Below the pieces are notes generated by a model. The model ran no database searches. It was given only the letters and a program-made list of their open reading frames with translations, and was not told the DNA's origin. A stretch of DNA of 18,645 nucleotides from contig CAZGTU010000090.1 of assembly GCA_964528675.1 (NCBI GenBank), positions 1-18,645 of the forward strand. Reading direction: 5' to 3'. Position numbers and translations under genes: made by a program. Numbering within the stretch: position 1 is the stretch's first letter; each line of letters begins with the position of its first letter. The stretch is from CAYRTD01 sp964528675. Lineage in GTDB: Bacteria > Bacteroidota > Bacteroidia > Bacteroidales > GCA-2748055. Below, piece after piece: positions 8,418 to 16,411 of this stretch.

Positions 8418-10219
8418 TTGAAACTACAGGAAATCAAATTGCGACAAATAAAATTACAATCAAAGATACTTTTGCTGAAGATATGTGGTACAGCATACCA
8501 GATTATCAACGACCGTATGTCTGGGGTGATGACCAGATAAGTTCTTTACTGGATGATATTGCACACGCTTCAATTAACACTCCTGATTCGCAGTATTTTT
8601 TAGGTTCGTTAGTTCTGCATTGCCAAAAGATGAAACTTGATGGAACTTCTTATGTAGAAAATGCAGTGCTTGATGGTCAACAAAGATTAACGACTCTTTA
8701 CATGCTCCATGCAGTTATAAGAGATTTAACTGACAAAAAAAAGCGTCGGCAATCATGTGCAGAAACCATTTTTCAAGAAGGAAATCCTGATGATGGTATC
8801 CCGGAACGATTAAGGTTGGAATTTGCAATTCGTTCTGAAGCAGCCGATTTTGTGGATACTTACATTAAAACTGAAGGGGGCACTCTAAAAAAAGACGATT
8901 TAATAAAGTTGTCCAAAGATTCTAAAAATGTTTCGATTAGAAATATGGCCAATGCAATTTTGATGATTGAAAATTGGCTAAACCAGGAAAATAACCTCGA
9001 AATTGATACGCTTTATCCATATTTAAGAACAAAAGTTATTCTTATATACGTTGCCAGCAATGAATTAGAGGATGCTTTTAGACTTTTTACTGTACTTAAC
9101 GACAGGGGAATAAAGCTCAGAAGTAGTGATATACTTAAAGCACGGAATTTAAGTGTGGTTGAAGATGAAAACAAAAGAAAACAATATGCTCTTCTATGGG
9201 AAGAACTTGAAGGCGAACTTGGTGAAGATTTTGACCAGTTTTTATCATACATCAGAACCATTCTTGTTAAAGAGAAAGCCCGGAATAATCTACTTAAAGA
9301 ATTCGAGGACAATATTTATAATCCAAAAGTTTTTAACAAAACAACTAAAGAGTATGAACGCTCTGCCCCATTATTAAAGCAAGGCAAAGAAACCTTTGAA
9401 TTTATTGAAAAATATAAACAGCACAACGACCAAATATTTTCAGGCAACAATTATTATATAACAGACAATTGGGCATTCGATAATTTAATTAATTTACTAA
9501 TTGATACTGCAATTTCTGATATTTGGGTGCCTCCACTTTTAGCATATCGGGAAAGTTTTGGAGATGATCATATTTATGAATTTCTATTAAAGCTTGATAA
9601 TAAATTTTCAGGAGATTGGATTGCCCGTGAGACCCCAACTACACGCATTGAGGCGATGAACAGTATAATAAAAGAAATACAAAAAGTTAAAAAAGACAAT
9701 GTCCCGGAAGATAATAAAATCTACACCCTTTTAAACTCTAAAGTTTTTGATTTTAATAAAAGTGAATTTCTCCGTCAGCTCTCGGAAAACACAATTTATG
9801 GAAGACGGTTTGCCCGTTATGTATTGAGGAAAATTGATTTTCTTTTGGATGCTCCACTATATTCAGAGCGTAGAAATTCATACGGTACAATGTCCGTGGA
9901 ACATATTTTACCTCAAACACCCAAAGATAATAGTCAGTGGAAAATTGATTTTACGGATGAACAAAGAGAAGAATGGACGCACAAATTAGGTAACCTTGTA
10001 TTAATTAGTCGTAGAAAAAACACCGGACAAGGTCGCTTAGATTTTGCAGATAAAAAAACCAAATATTTTAAAAATAGTATTGAATCGTTTCCAAATTCAT
10101 TAAGAATCATGCAAAAACCAAGGTGGAAACAGGATGATTTAGAGTCTAACCACAAAGAATTGATTAATTTATTGAAAAATCATTATGGTATAAGCATGGT
10201 TCGTACAAAATTTAATTAA
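8414..10219 (+). CDS. DUF262-DUF1524 protein (GmrSD/SspE-like nuclease)
   Basis: The N-terminal DUF262 (ParB/Srx-like) domain is shown by IPDYQRPYVW (28-37) and LDGQQRLTT (86-94). GmrS-like NTPase activity is associated with such domains. The C-terminal DUF1524 domain is an HNH-type nuclease: SVEHILPQ with H497, then GNLVLIS (N527 included) and a downstream KNTGQGR segment. At 601 residues it is a fused single-chain form like GmrSD, BrxU or SspE, enzymes that act on modified or phosphorothioated DNA contexts. The key residues appear intact. The ATGA overlap with the ATPase gene points to coupled synthesis. Its target (modified phage DNA, or something licensed by the ATPase) is not visible. 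Confidence 0.9.
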   Translation: MIETTGNQIATNKITIKDTFAEDMWYSIPDYQRPYVWGDDQISSLLDDIAHASINTPDSQYFLGSLVLHCQKMKLDGTSYVENAVLDGQQRLTTLYMLHAVIRDLTDKKKRRQSCAETIFQEGNPDDGIPERLRLEFAIRSEAADFVDTYIKTEGGTLKKDDLIKLSKDSKNVSIRNMANAILMIENWLNQENNLEIDTLYPYLRTKVILIYVASNELEDAFRLFTVLNDRGIKLRSSDILKARNLSVVEDENKRKQYALLWEELEGELGEDFDQFLSYIRTILVKEKARNNLLKEFEDNIYNPKVFNKTTKEYERSAPLLKQGKETFEFIEKYKQHNDQIFSGNNYYITDNWAFDNLINLLIDTAISDIWVPPLLAYRESFGDDHIYEFLLKLDNKFSGDWIARETPTTRIEAMNSIIKEIQKVKKDNVPEDNKIYTLLNSKVFDFNKSEFLRQLSENTIYGRRFARYVLRKIDFLLDAPLYSERRNSYGTMSVEHILPQTPKDNSQWKIDFTDEQREEWTHKLGNLVLISRRKNTGQGRLDFADKKTKYFKNSIESFPNSLRIMQKPRWKQDDLESNHKELINLLKNHYGISMVRTKFN

Positions 10220-10229
10220 AATCAGGTGC

Positions 10230-10336
10230 ATGGCATATATCAATGATAATACTATCGAAGTCTTCACACAATTAAGCTTTTAAGGCATAATGGCTGCGAA
10301 TACATTTATGCCTCTGCTGCCAAAGATGATGAATAG
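10230..10336 (+). pseudogene. Remnant of an hsdR 5' end, frameshifted
   Basis: ATG 10230 encodes MAYINDNTIEVFTQ, matching the start of the intact HsdR (MSTYISENTIEEFT). After a frameshift near 10275 the next frame encodes LLRHNGCEYIYA, matching HsdR LLEHNGYLYIYA, and ends at TAG 10334. Similar bases are visible too (GCATAATGGCT and TACATTTATGCC occur in both). The intact hsdR starts 1.1 kb downstream after rhuM. This is the scar of an older hsdR that directly followed the DUF262 gene, and it explains most of the 137-nt gap. Confidence 0.8.
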
Positions 10337-10356
10337 TAAAATAACAATAGGTGAAA

Positions 10357-11352
10357 ATGAAAAACAACAGACAATCAGATTTTATCATCTTTAAAACTCA
10401 GGACGAAAAGGTTTCGGTTGATGTTCGTTTTGAAGATGAAACCGTTTGGCTTACGCAAGACCAGATGGCAATGTTGTTTGATAAAGCAAAATCAACCATT
10501 AGTGAACACATTAAACATATTTTTGAAGAGGGTGAATTAAACGAAAATTCAGTTGTTCGGAAATTCCGAACAACTGCTGCTGACGGAAAAAATTACGAAG
10601 TAAATTATTACAATCTTGATGTCATCATTTCGGTTGGTTATCGTGTAAAATCGTTGCGTGGTACACAGTTTCGCCAGTGGGCAACCAAACGCCTCAACGA
10701 ATACATTCGTAAAGGCTTTACAATGGACGATGAACGCCTGAAAAATCTGGGCGGAGGCGGTTATTGGAAGGAACTGCTGCAGCGCATACGCGATATTCGC
10801 GCATCGGAAAAAGTATTTTACCGCCAGGTGCTGGACATTTACGCTACCAGCATTGACTACGACCCCAAAGCCGATGTTTCCATTGCGTTTTTCAAAAAAG
10901 TGCAAAATAAAATTCATTATGCCGTCCACGGACATACTGCGGCCGAAGTAATTTTTAATCGGGCTGATGCCGAAAAGCAATTTATGGGTTTAATGTCTTT
11001 CCCGGGCAATCGTCCGTATCTGAAAGATGTGGTGGTTGCAAAGAACTATTTAAACGAAAAAGAACTGCGAGCCCTGGGGCAAATTGTTTCGGGTTACTTG
11101 GACTTTGCCGAACGACAGGCTGAACGCGAACAGGCCATGACAATGAACGACTGGGCAGCACATTTAGACCGCATTTTGACCGTGAGCGGAGAAAAACTAC
11201 TGCAAGGAGCAGGAATGGTAAGCCACGACAAAGCCGTAGAAAAGGCCACCAGCGAATACAAGAAATATCAGCAGAAAACATTGAGCGAAGCAGAAAAAAA
11301 CTATTTGGAGAGTCTAAAAACTATAGAGCAGAAAGCAAAAAAGAAAAAATGA
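10357..11352 (+). CDS. RhuM family protein
   Basis: The protein (331 residues from ATG 10357) matches the RhuM family, named from a Salmonella pathogenicity island gene and often found inside type I restriction loci. Typical segments are VWLTQDQMAMLFDKAKSTIS, EYIRKGFTMDDERLKN and RIRDIRASEKVFYRQV. The N-terminal part looks like a DNA-binding helix-turn-helix region, and the C-terminus is Lys-rich. Function is unproven. I prefer ATG 10357 over GTG 10351 because an AGGTGA-like ribosome site lies just upstream. Its stop overlaps the hsdR start (ATGA). The middle of the gene looks richer in G+C than its neighbours, and with the hsdR remnant upstream this suggests that rhuM-hsdR arrived together by recombination. 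Confidence 0.92.
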   Translation: MKNNRQSDFIIFKTQDEKVSVDVRFEDETVWLTQDQMAMLFDKAKSTISEHIKHIFEEGELNENSVVRKFRTTAADGKNYEVNYYNLDVIISVGYRVKSLRGTQFRQWATKRLNEYIRKGFTMDDERLKNLGGGGYWKELLQRIRDIRASEKVFYRQVLDIYATSIDYDPKADVSIAFFKKVQNKIHYAVHGHTAAEVIFNRADAEKQFMGLMSFPGNRPYLKDVVVAKNYLNEKELRALGQIVSGYLDFAERQAEREQAMTMNDWAAHLDRILTVSGEKLLQGAGMVSHDKAVEKATSEYKKYQQKTLSEAEKNYLESLKTIEQKAKKKK

Positions 11353-14300
11353 GCACGTACATCAGTGAAAATACCATAGAAGAATTCACTATTAAATTAT
11401 TGGAGCATAATGGCTACCTATACATTTATGCCCCCAACATAGCACATGACGGAGAAACACCTGAAAGAACAAGCTATGAAGAGGTTGTACTTTCAGGCAG
11501 GTTACGTGAGTCGATTAGAAGAATTAATCCCACAATTCCTCCTGAAATACAGGATGAAGCTGTAAAAGAAATGAAACGGATTCATTCACCTGAGCTTATT
11601 ACGAATAATGAAGATTTTCATCGGATGCTCACCGAGGGCATCATAGTAACTTATCAAAAAGACGGAAACGAAAGAGGTGATTTAGTTTGGTTGATTGACT
11701 TCAATACGCCTGAGGATAACGAATTTATTGTAGCCAATCAGTTCACCGTTGTTGAAGATGGTATTAATAAACGACCTGATGTTGTTTTGTTTGTGAATGG
11801 AATTCCGTTGGTTGTATTAGAATTGAAAAATGCAGCTGATGAAAAAGCTACGATTAAAACTGCTTTTAATCAAATACAAACCTATAAGTCAACTGTACCT
11901 GCCTTATTTACATATAATGCATTTACAATCATATCAGATGGTTTAGAAGCCAAAGCAGGAACTATTTCTGCAGGCATGAGCCGTTTCATGGCCTGGAAAT
12001 CTGCTGACGGCAAGGAAGAAGCTTCTAATTTAGTTAGTCAGTTGGAGACATTGATTAACGGAATGCTAAATAAAAAAACGCTGTTGGATTTAATCCGGCA
12101 TTTTATTGTTTTTGAAAAATCGAAACGGGAAGACGCCGAAACAGGCATTGCAACCATTTCAACAGTCAAAAAGTTAGCAGCCTACCATCAATATTATGCC
12201 GTAAACCGTGCAGTTGAATCTGCTTTGCGGGCAACAGGCTATTCAGTAGAGAAGGAAACACCCACAAGCATGACTATGGAAGACCCTGAGAATTACGGTC
12301 TGCCCGGGGTCAAAAAACAACCCAGGGGCGACCGAAAAGGCGGTGTTATTTGGCATACGCAAGGAAGCGGCAAATCCCTTTCAATGGTTTTCTTTACAGG
12401 TAAAATTGTTTTAACTCTGGATAATCCAACCATATTAGTAATAACTGACAGAAATGATTTGGATGACCAACTTTTTGATACGTTTGCTTCATCAACACAG
12501 CTATTGAGGCAGGAACCCAAACAGGTAGAAAGCCGTGAAGATTTAAAAGAAAAACTCAAAGTAGCTTCCGGTGGTGTTGTTTTCACAACAATTCAAAAAT
12601 TTCAGCCGAATGAAGGAAATGTTTATGAAACGTTATCACAAAGGGAAAACATTATCGTAATTGCAGATGAAGCCCACAGAACACAATACGGTTTCAAAGC
12701 AAAAACCATTGACGACAAGAATGAAATAGGTGATGTTGTAGGTAAAAAAACAGTGTATGGTTTTGCAAAGTATATGCGGGATGCATTACCTAATGCTACC
12801 TATATAGGGTTTACCGGCACACCTATTGAAAACACGGATGTAAATACCCCTGCGGTTTTTGGTAACTATATTGATGTTTATGATATTGCACAGGCAGTAG
12901 ATGATGGCGCAACGGTAAGAATTTACTATGAAAGCCGTTTGGCAAAAGTAAAATTAAGTGAAGAAGGAAAACAACTGGTTGAGGAATTAGATTCCGAATT
13001 AGATGGTGAAGATTTAACCGATACGCAAAAAGCAAAAGCCAGGTGGACACAATTAGAAGCGTTGATTGGCAGTGAAAACAGAATAAAAAACATCGCCAGT
13101 GATATTATCCTGCATTTCGGTCAACGACAGGAAATATTTGAAGGGAAGGGCATGATTGTAACCATGTCCAGACGAATTGCTGCTGATTTATATGAAGAAA
13201 TTATAAAAATAAAACCAGGATGGCATTCTGAGGATTTAAAGAAAGGGGTAATCAAAGTTGTTATGACTTCTTCATCCTCAGACGGCCCAAAAATGGCAAA
13301 ACATCATACAACTAAACAACATCGAAAGATTTTGGCCGACCGCATGAAAGACCCCGAAGATGAATTGCAATTGGTAATTGTAAGGGATATGTGGTTAACT
13401 GGGTTCGATGTACCAAACATGCATACTCTTTACATTGACAAACCCATGAAAGGCCACAATCTGATGCAGGCAATTGCTCGTGTTAACAGGGTTTATAAAG
13501 ACAAACCTGGTGGATTGGTTGTTGATTATTTAGGAATAGCATCTGATTTGAAAAAAGCACTTTCTTTTTATTCTGATGCAGGTGGAAAAGGCGATCCGGC
13601 AATTGCACAAGAACAGGCAGTGGAGCAAATGTTGGAAAAACTGGAAGTCGTTTCAAATATGTTTCATGGTTTCCCGTATGAAGATTACTTTCAAGCCGGC
13701 ACTTCAAAAAAACTATCTATGATTTTAAGTGCAGAAGAACATATTCTTGGTCTTGAAGACGGAAAGAAAAGGTTCATTAATGAGGTCGCTGCACTTTCAA
13801 AGGCTTTTGCCATTGCAGTTCCGCATGAACAGGCAATGGATATTAAAGAAGAAGTCTCTTTTTTCCAGGCGGTAAAAGCAAGACTGGCAAAATTTGATGG
13901 AACAGGCACTTCAAAAACTGATGAAGAACTTGAATCAACAATTCGTCAGGTAATTGACCAGGCCTTAATTTCTGAACAAGTTATTGATGTTTTTGATGCT
14001 GCAGGAATTAAAAAACCGGATATTTCAATTTTATCAGAAGAATTCCTGTTGGAATTGAAAGGAATGGAGCATAAAAATGTGGCAATGGAAGTTTTGAAAA
14101 AGCTTTTAAATGATGAAATAAAATCCCGTTCCAAAAAGAATCTGGTTAAAAGTAAATCCTTAATGGAAATGCTTGAAAGTTCAATAAAAAAGTATCACAA
14201 CAAGATACTTACTGCTGCAGAAGTTATCGATGAACTTATAAAACTGAGTAAGGAAATCGTAAACATGGATACGGAAGCGGAAGCAATGGGACTTTCGGAC

Positions 14301-14579
14301 TTTGAATATGCTTTTTATACGGCAGTAGCCAATAATGAGAGTGCACGGCAATTGATGCAGCAGGATAAACTGCGAGAATTAGCGGTTAAATTAACAGAAA
14401 GAGTAAAACAAAACGCTTCAATTGACTGGACAATAAAAGAAAGTGTAAGGGCAAAGCTGAAAGTAATAATTAAACGGACTTTGAGACAATACGGGTATCC
14501 GCCGGACATGCAAAAACTGGCAACTGAAACAGTACTTAAACAAGCCGAAATGATAGCAAAAGAATTGACTGATGAATAG
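11349..14579 (+). CDS. hsdR: Type I restriction-modification system, restriction subunit R
   Basis: HsdR cleaves DNA after ATP-driven translocation by the R2M2S complex. The 1076 residues contain an N-terminal PD-(E/D)xK nuclease with D144 (RPDVVLF) and E158-L-K160. The helicase motor follows: Walker A QGSGKS (338-343), DEAH at 440-443, TGTP at 489-492, and a motif VI-like QAIARVNR (707-714) after the LTGFDVP segment. A helical C-terminal domain for contact with HsdM-HsdS fills the rest. All key residues are present and the length is normal, so the subunit looks active. The start overlaps the rhuM stop by ATGA. Its last base coincides with the first base of hairpin repeat B. Confidence 0.97.
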   Translation: MSTYISENTIEEFTIKLLEHNGYLYIYAPNIAHDGETPERTSYEEVVLSGRLRESIRRINPTIPPEIQDEAVKEMKRIHSPELITNNEDFHRMLTEGIIVTYQKDGNERGDLVWLIDFNTPEDNEFIVANQFTVVEDGINKRPDVVLFVNGIPLVVLELKNAADEKATIKTAFNQIQTYKSTVPALFTYNAFTIISDGLEAKAGTISAGMSRFMAWKSADGKEEASNLVSQLETLINGMLNKKTLLDLIRHFIVFEKSKREDAETGIATISTVKKLAAYHQYYAVNRAVESALRATGYSVEKETPTSMTMEDPENYGLPGVKKQPRGDRKGGVIWHTQGSGKSLSMVFFTGKIVLTLDNPTILVITDRNDLDDQLFDTFASSTQLLRQEPKQVESREDLKEKLKVASGGVVFTTIQKFQPNEGNVYETLSQRENIIVIADEAHRTQYGFKAKTIDDKNEIGDVVGKKTVYGFAKYMRDALPNATYIGFTGTPIENTDVNTPAVFGNYIDVYDIAQAVDDGATVRIYYESRLAKVKLSEEGKQLVEELDSELDGEDLTDTQKAKARWTQLEALIGSENRIKNIASDIILHFGQRQEIFEGKGMIVTMSRRIAADLYEEIIKIKPGWHSEDLKKGVIKVVMTSSSSDGPKMAKHHTTKQHRKILADRMKDPEDELQLVIVRDMWLTGFDVPNMHTLYIDKPMKGHNLMQAIARVNRVYKDKPGGLVVDYLGIASDLKKALSFYSDAGGKGDPAIAQEQAVEQMLEKLEVVSNMFHGFPYEDYFQAGTSKKLSMILSAEEHILGLEDGKKRFINEVAALSKAFAIAVPHEQAMDIKEEVSFFQAVKARLAKFDGTGTSKTDEELESTIRQVIDQALISEQVIDVFDAAGIKKPDISILSEEFLLELKGMEHKNVAMEVLKKLLNDEIKSRSKKNLVKSKSLMEMLESSIKKYHNKILTAAEVIDELIKLSKEIVNMDTEAEAMGLSDFEYAFYTAVANNESARQLMQQDKLRELAVKLTERVKQNASIDWTIKESVRAKLKVIIKRTLRQYGYPPDMQKLATETVLKQAEMIAKELTDE

Positions 14580-14740
14580 CCAGCCCACACAGCCAAGCAC
14601 AATTGCAATTCGCACAAGCCAACTCGCAACCAAAAATTGCAATAGAGCTTGTCTGTCTGCCAACGCTTTTTTGCCGACCCTAAAAACTAATTTTTTCGGA
14701 AACGGCAGTGCTTCGATTGAGCGGATTTTGGATTATGAAA
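14579..14740. repeat. Structured hairpin repeat, copy B, directly after hsdR
   Basis: The arms at 14589-14610 and 14635-14656 pair: ACAGCCAAGC and AATTGCAATT face AATTGCAAT and GCTTGTCTGT. The loop has the conserved TCGCAC...CGCA core. A CGCTTTTTTGCCGACC tail begins near 14664, and similarity to copy A continues to about 14740. With site beta it accounts for nearly all of the 377-nt gap before the glycosyltransferase gene. Its position right at the operon end would suit a transcript-end structure, but the T-run is separated from the stem, so it is not a standard terminator. Confidence 0.7.
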
Positions 14741-14773
14741 AACAGATAACTGATTGATAATGAATAAACACCA

Positions 14774-14910
14774 GGCGGTAACATGCGGTCATACGCAATA
14801 CGGGGGCTACAGCGTAATTCAGCGTATGTGGCTCGTTTCAGCCTTTCTGCATCTTGATACGGAAGTGGCTTCGAAATCCCGTACTGCGCATACCGCTGAC
14901 CGTTGGGGGT
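14774..14910 (+). repeat. attC-like recombination site beta
   Basis: The site runs from GGCGGTAAC (14774-14782) to ACCGTTGGGGGT (GTT at 14902-14904). The left arm at 14785-14804 and the right arm at 14878-14896 pair over nearly 20 nt with one extra base, enclosing about 70 nt. The AAC-to-GTT distance is 125 nt. Its left end is the exact 9-nt complement of the right end of site alpha. Its right end is the exact 10-nt complement of the left end of site gamma. Confidence 0.75.
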
Positions 14911-16298
14911 AATTGTAAAATGACCACCGGATACATAAAACAATGAATAAAATATCATGAAAATAGCATTAACAACAATTGGTTCTCGGGGAGATATTCA
15001 ACCATATATTGCACTCGGGATTGAATTACAAAAAAGTGGACATTCTGTTACCATTTTGACTCATCCTTGGGCAAAGCAGATTGTGACTTTTTACGGACTT
15101 TCGCATATTTCGGTTGGTGATGACATTGATATTAATTATTCTGCTAAACAATTTGTTGAGAATTCATCCAATAATCTCAAAGGATTTAAGTTTGCTTTAA
15201 CTTTTATTTATGACAACTTGAGAAATTGTCACAAGGACTTTTTATCGGCGTTAAAGGATTTCGACTTAATAATTGGACATGGTATAGTTGGAGAAGCCGA
15301 AGCAGAGATACTAAACAAACCCTTTATTACAGTTTCTATAGCCCCTATGGGTCTTCCGAAGGAATACTGGAAATCAAAAAACATCATAAAGGAGTTGAGC
15401 GTGTATTTATCTGATAAAATAATGAGAGCAATTTTTGGTAAACCATACATACGTTTTCGTAAAGATGTTGGAGTACCGCATTTGAAAAATAAAAATGAAT
15501 TTCCATGCCTTGCGATAATTACGATGCCTGGATTTTTACAAAAACCAAATCCTAACTGGAAAGAAACAACTGAAATCACTGGATTTTTCTTTGCAGACAC
15601 ACCAATTGATTATTCTCCACCCGAAGATTTGTTGAATTTTATAAACAATGGAGAAAAGCCTATTTTGGTAACTTTTGGTTCAATGTTTCATAATCAGGAG
15701 CAGACAAAAAATCTTTATATGACAGTTTGCGAATCGCTTGATAAGTTGAGTACAAGAGCAGTTCTAATAATGCCTGATATAATTGAAAAAGAAATAACAA
15801 TCCCTGATAATATCTATATAGCAAAACAAATTCCCTATAGTTGGTTACTTGGCCACGTTGAATTAGTTGTTCACCATTTTGGCTTTGGGACAACAGCGGA
15901 AGTATTAAGAGCGGGATTACCATCAATTCCGATACCGCATATTTTTGACCAAAAAATAAGGGCTTCAGTAATCCATAAACTCGGATATGCCTATAAACCA
16001 CTTAATATTAATCGAATGAATAGTAGTATTTTATCAAATGCAATACTTTCAGTTAAAAACAATCAAAAAATGAAAAAGAAGTGTTTGGAAGCAGGTGTTA
16101 ATATTTCAAATGAAAAAGGAACCGAAAAGACTGTGAAATTGATTAACAAATACATTGAGGAAATAAACAACTACCCCCAACAAAGTGTAAATGCCATAAG
16201 GGTTTCAGAGGTTTTCGAAGGTCAGAAGTCCGCTTTAAATTTTCGTGTAACTTGATAGGAAATCACCCGCAATCCCTTACGGCACTTATACTCCACCG
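14903..16298 (+). mobile_element. Integron-like cassette 2: one glycosyltransferase gene
   Basis: The first bases, GTTGGGGGTA (14902-14911), are exactly reverse-complementary to TACCCCCAAC (16172-16181) in its terminal site gamma. The gene starts about 55 nt after the proximal boundary and runs into the distal site. This is the classic compact layout of a one-gene integron cassette. Confidence 0.65.
14957..16255 (+). CDS. UGT-type glycosyltransferase (GT1 / sterol-macrolide glucosyltransferase-like)
   Basis: The 432 residues fit the GT-B fold. The N-terminal acceptor domain opens with MKIALTTIGSRGDIQPYIAL (GSRGD at 9-13), typical of the GT28/UGT-like group. The C-terminal donor domain has H306, H307 and GFGTTAEVLRAGLPSIPIPH followed by FDQ, the nucleotide-sugar binding signature. 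It should transfer a sugar from a UDP- or dTDP-sugar to a small, probably lipophilic acceptor. Neither partner can be identified. There is no signal peptide or membrane segment. It is alone in its cassette and has no clear promoter or Shine-Dalgarno. The last 26 or so residues are encoded inside recombination site gamma, so this tail is probably acquired and not part of the fold. Confidence 0.88.
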   Translation: MKIALTTIGSRGDIQPYIALGIELQKSGHSVTILTHPWAKQIVTFYGLSHISVGDDIDINYSAKQFVENSSNNLKGFKFALTFIYDNLRNCHKDFLSALKDFDLIIGHGIVGEAEAEILNKPFITVSIAPMGLPKEYWKSKNIIKELSVYLSDKIMRAIFGKPYIRFRKDVGVPHLKNKNEFPCLAIITMPGFLQKPNPNWKETTEITGFFFADTPIDYSPPEDLLNFINNGEKPILVTFGSMFHNQEQTKNLYMTVCESLDKLSTRAVLIMPDIIEKEITIPDNIYIAKQIPYSWLLGHVELVVHHFGFGTTAEVLRAGLPSIPIPHIFDQKIRASVIHKLGYAYKPLNINRMNSSILSNAILSVKNNQKMKKKCLEAGVNISNEKGTEKTVKLINKYIEEINNYPQQSVNAIRVSEVFEGQKSALNFRVT

Positions 16299-16306
16299 TT
16301 GGCGTT
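16172..16306 (+). repeat. attC-like recombination site gamma (overlaps the glycosyltransferase 3' end)
   Basis: The site runs from TACCCCCAAC (16172-16181) to ACCGTTGGCGTT (GTT at 16298-16300). The left arm at 16182-16202 and the right arm at 16274-16296 pair: ATGCCATAAGGG faces CCCTTACGGCAC. The AAC-to-GTT distance is 122 nt. The left arm and most of the spacer are coding, and the stop codon is at 16253. Its right end is the exact 9-nt complement of the left end of site delta. Confidence 0.75.
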
Positions 16307-16360
16307 CATTGGAGGAGCTCCACCACAGAATGAAACATTAAGTAAAACAGACAGAATAAA

Positions 16361-16411
16361 ATGAGTAATAATCAAAAAGAAGCAGGACAAAAATGCGACA
16401 CAAACGATTAA
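16361..16411 (+). CDS. Possible 16-codon leader peptide overlapping the T9SS gene
   Basis: ATG 16361 reads MSNNQKEAGQKCDTND and stops at 16409-16411, overlapping the start of the next gene (ATG 16393) in another frame. Such an overlap could support translational coupling. It has no recognised homologue, and it may be chance. Confidence 0.2.
   Translation: MSNNQKEAGQKCDTND

Larger units (their letters stand above)
1693..14902 (+). mobile_element. Integron-like cassette 1: about 13.2 kb carrying the defence island
   Basis: The cassette is bounded by the G/TT of site alpha and the G/TT of site beta. Its first bases, GTTACCGCC (1692-1700), are exactly reverse-complementary to GGCGGTAAC (14774-14782) at the start of its terminal site. 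This is expected if both came from one circular molecule. All genes read in the same direction and the attC-like site is at the 3' end, as in integron cassettes. The size and the ten-gene content are far beyond normal cassettes of one or two genes. The island may instead have entered a smaller cassette later; repeat copy C and the hsdR remnant show past rearrangement. Confidence 0.5.

Noticed and set aside
6930..10219. Septu or Gabija system
   Set aside because: The ATPase lacks a TOPRIM domain (Gabija), and its nuclease partner is a large DUF262-DUF1524 protein, not a small PtuB-type HNH protein (Septu).
14579..14700. Standard rho-independent terminator after hsdR
   Set aside because: A stem exists, but the T-run follows about 11 nt after it and not directly, and copies A and C show that the structure is a repeat family member.
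14680..14958. A 92-codon reading frame on the - strand
   Set aside because: It covers site beta almost exactly; the frame is a by-product of the palindrome.
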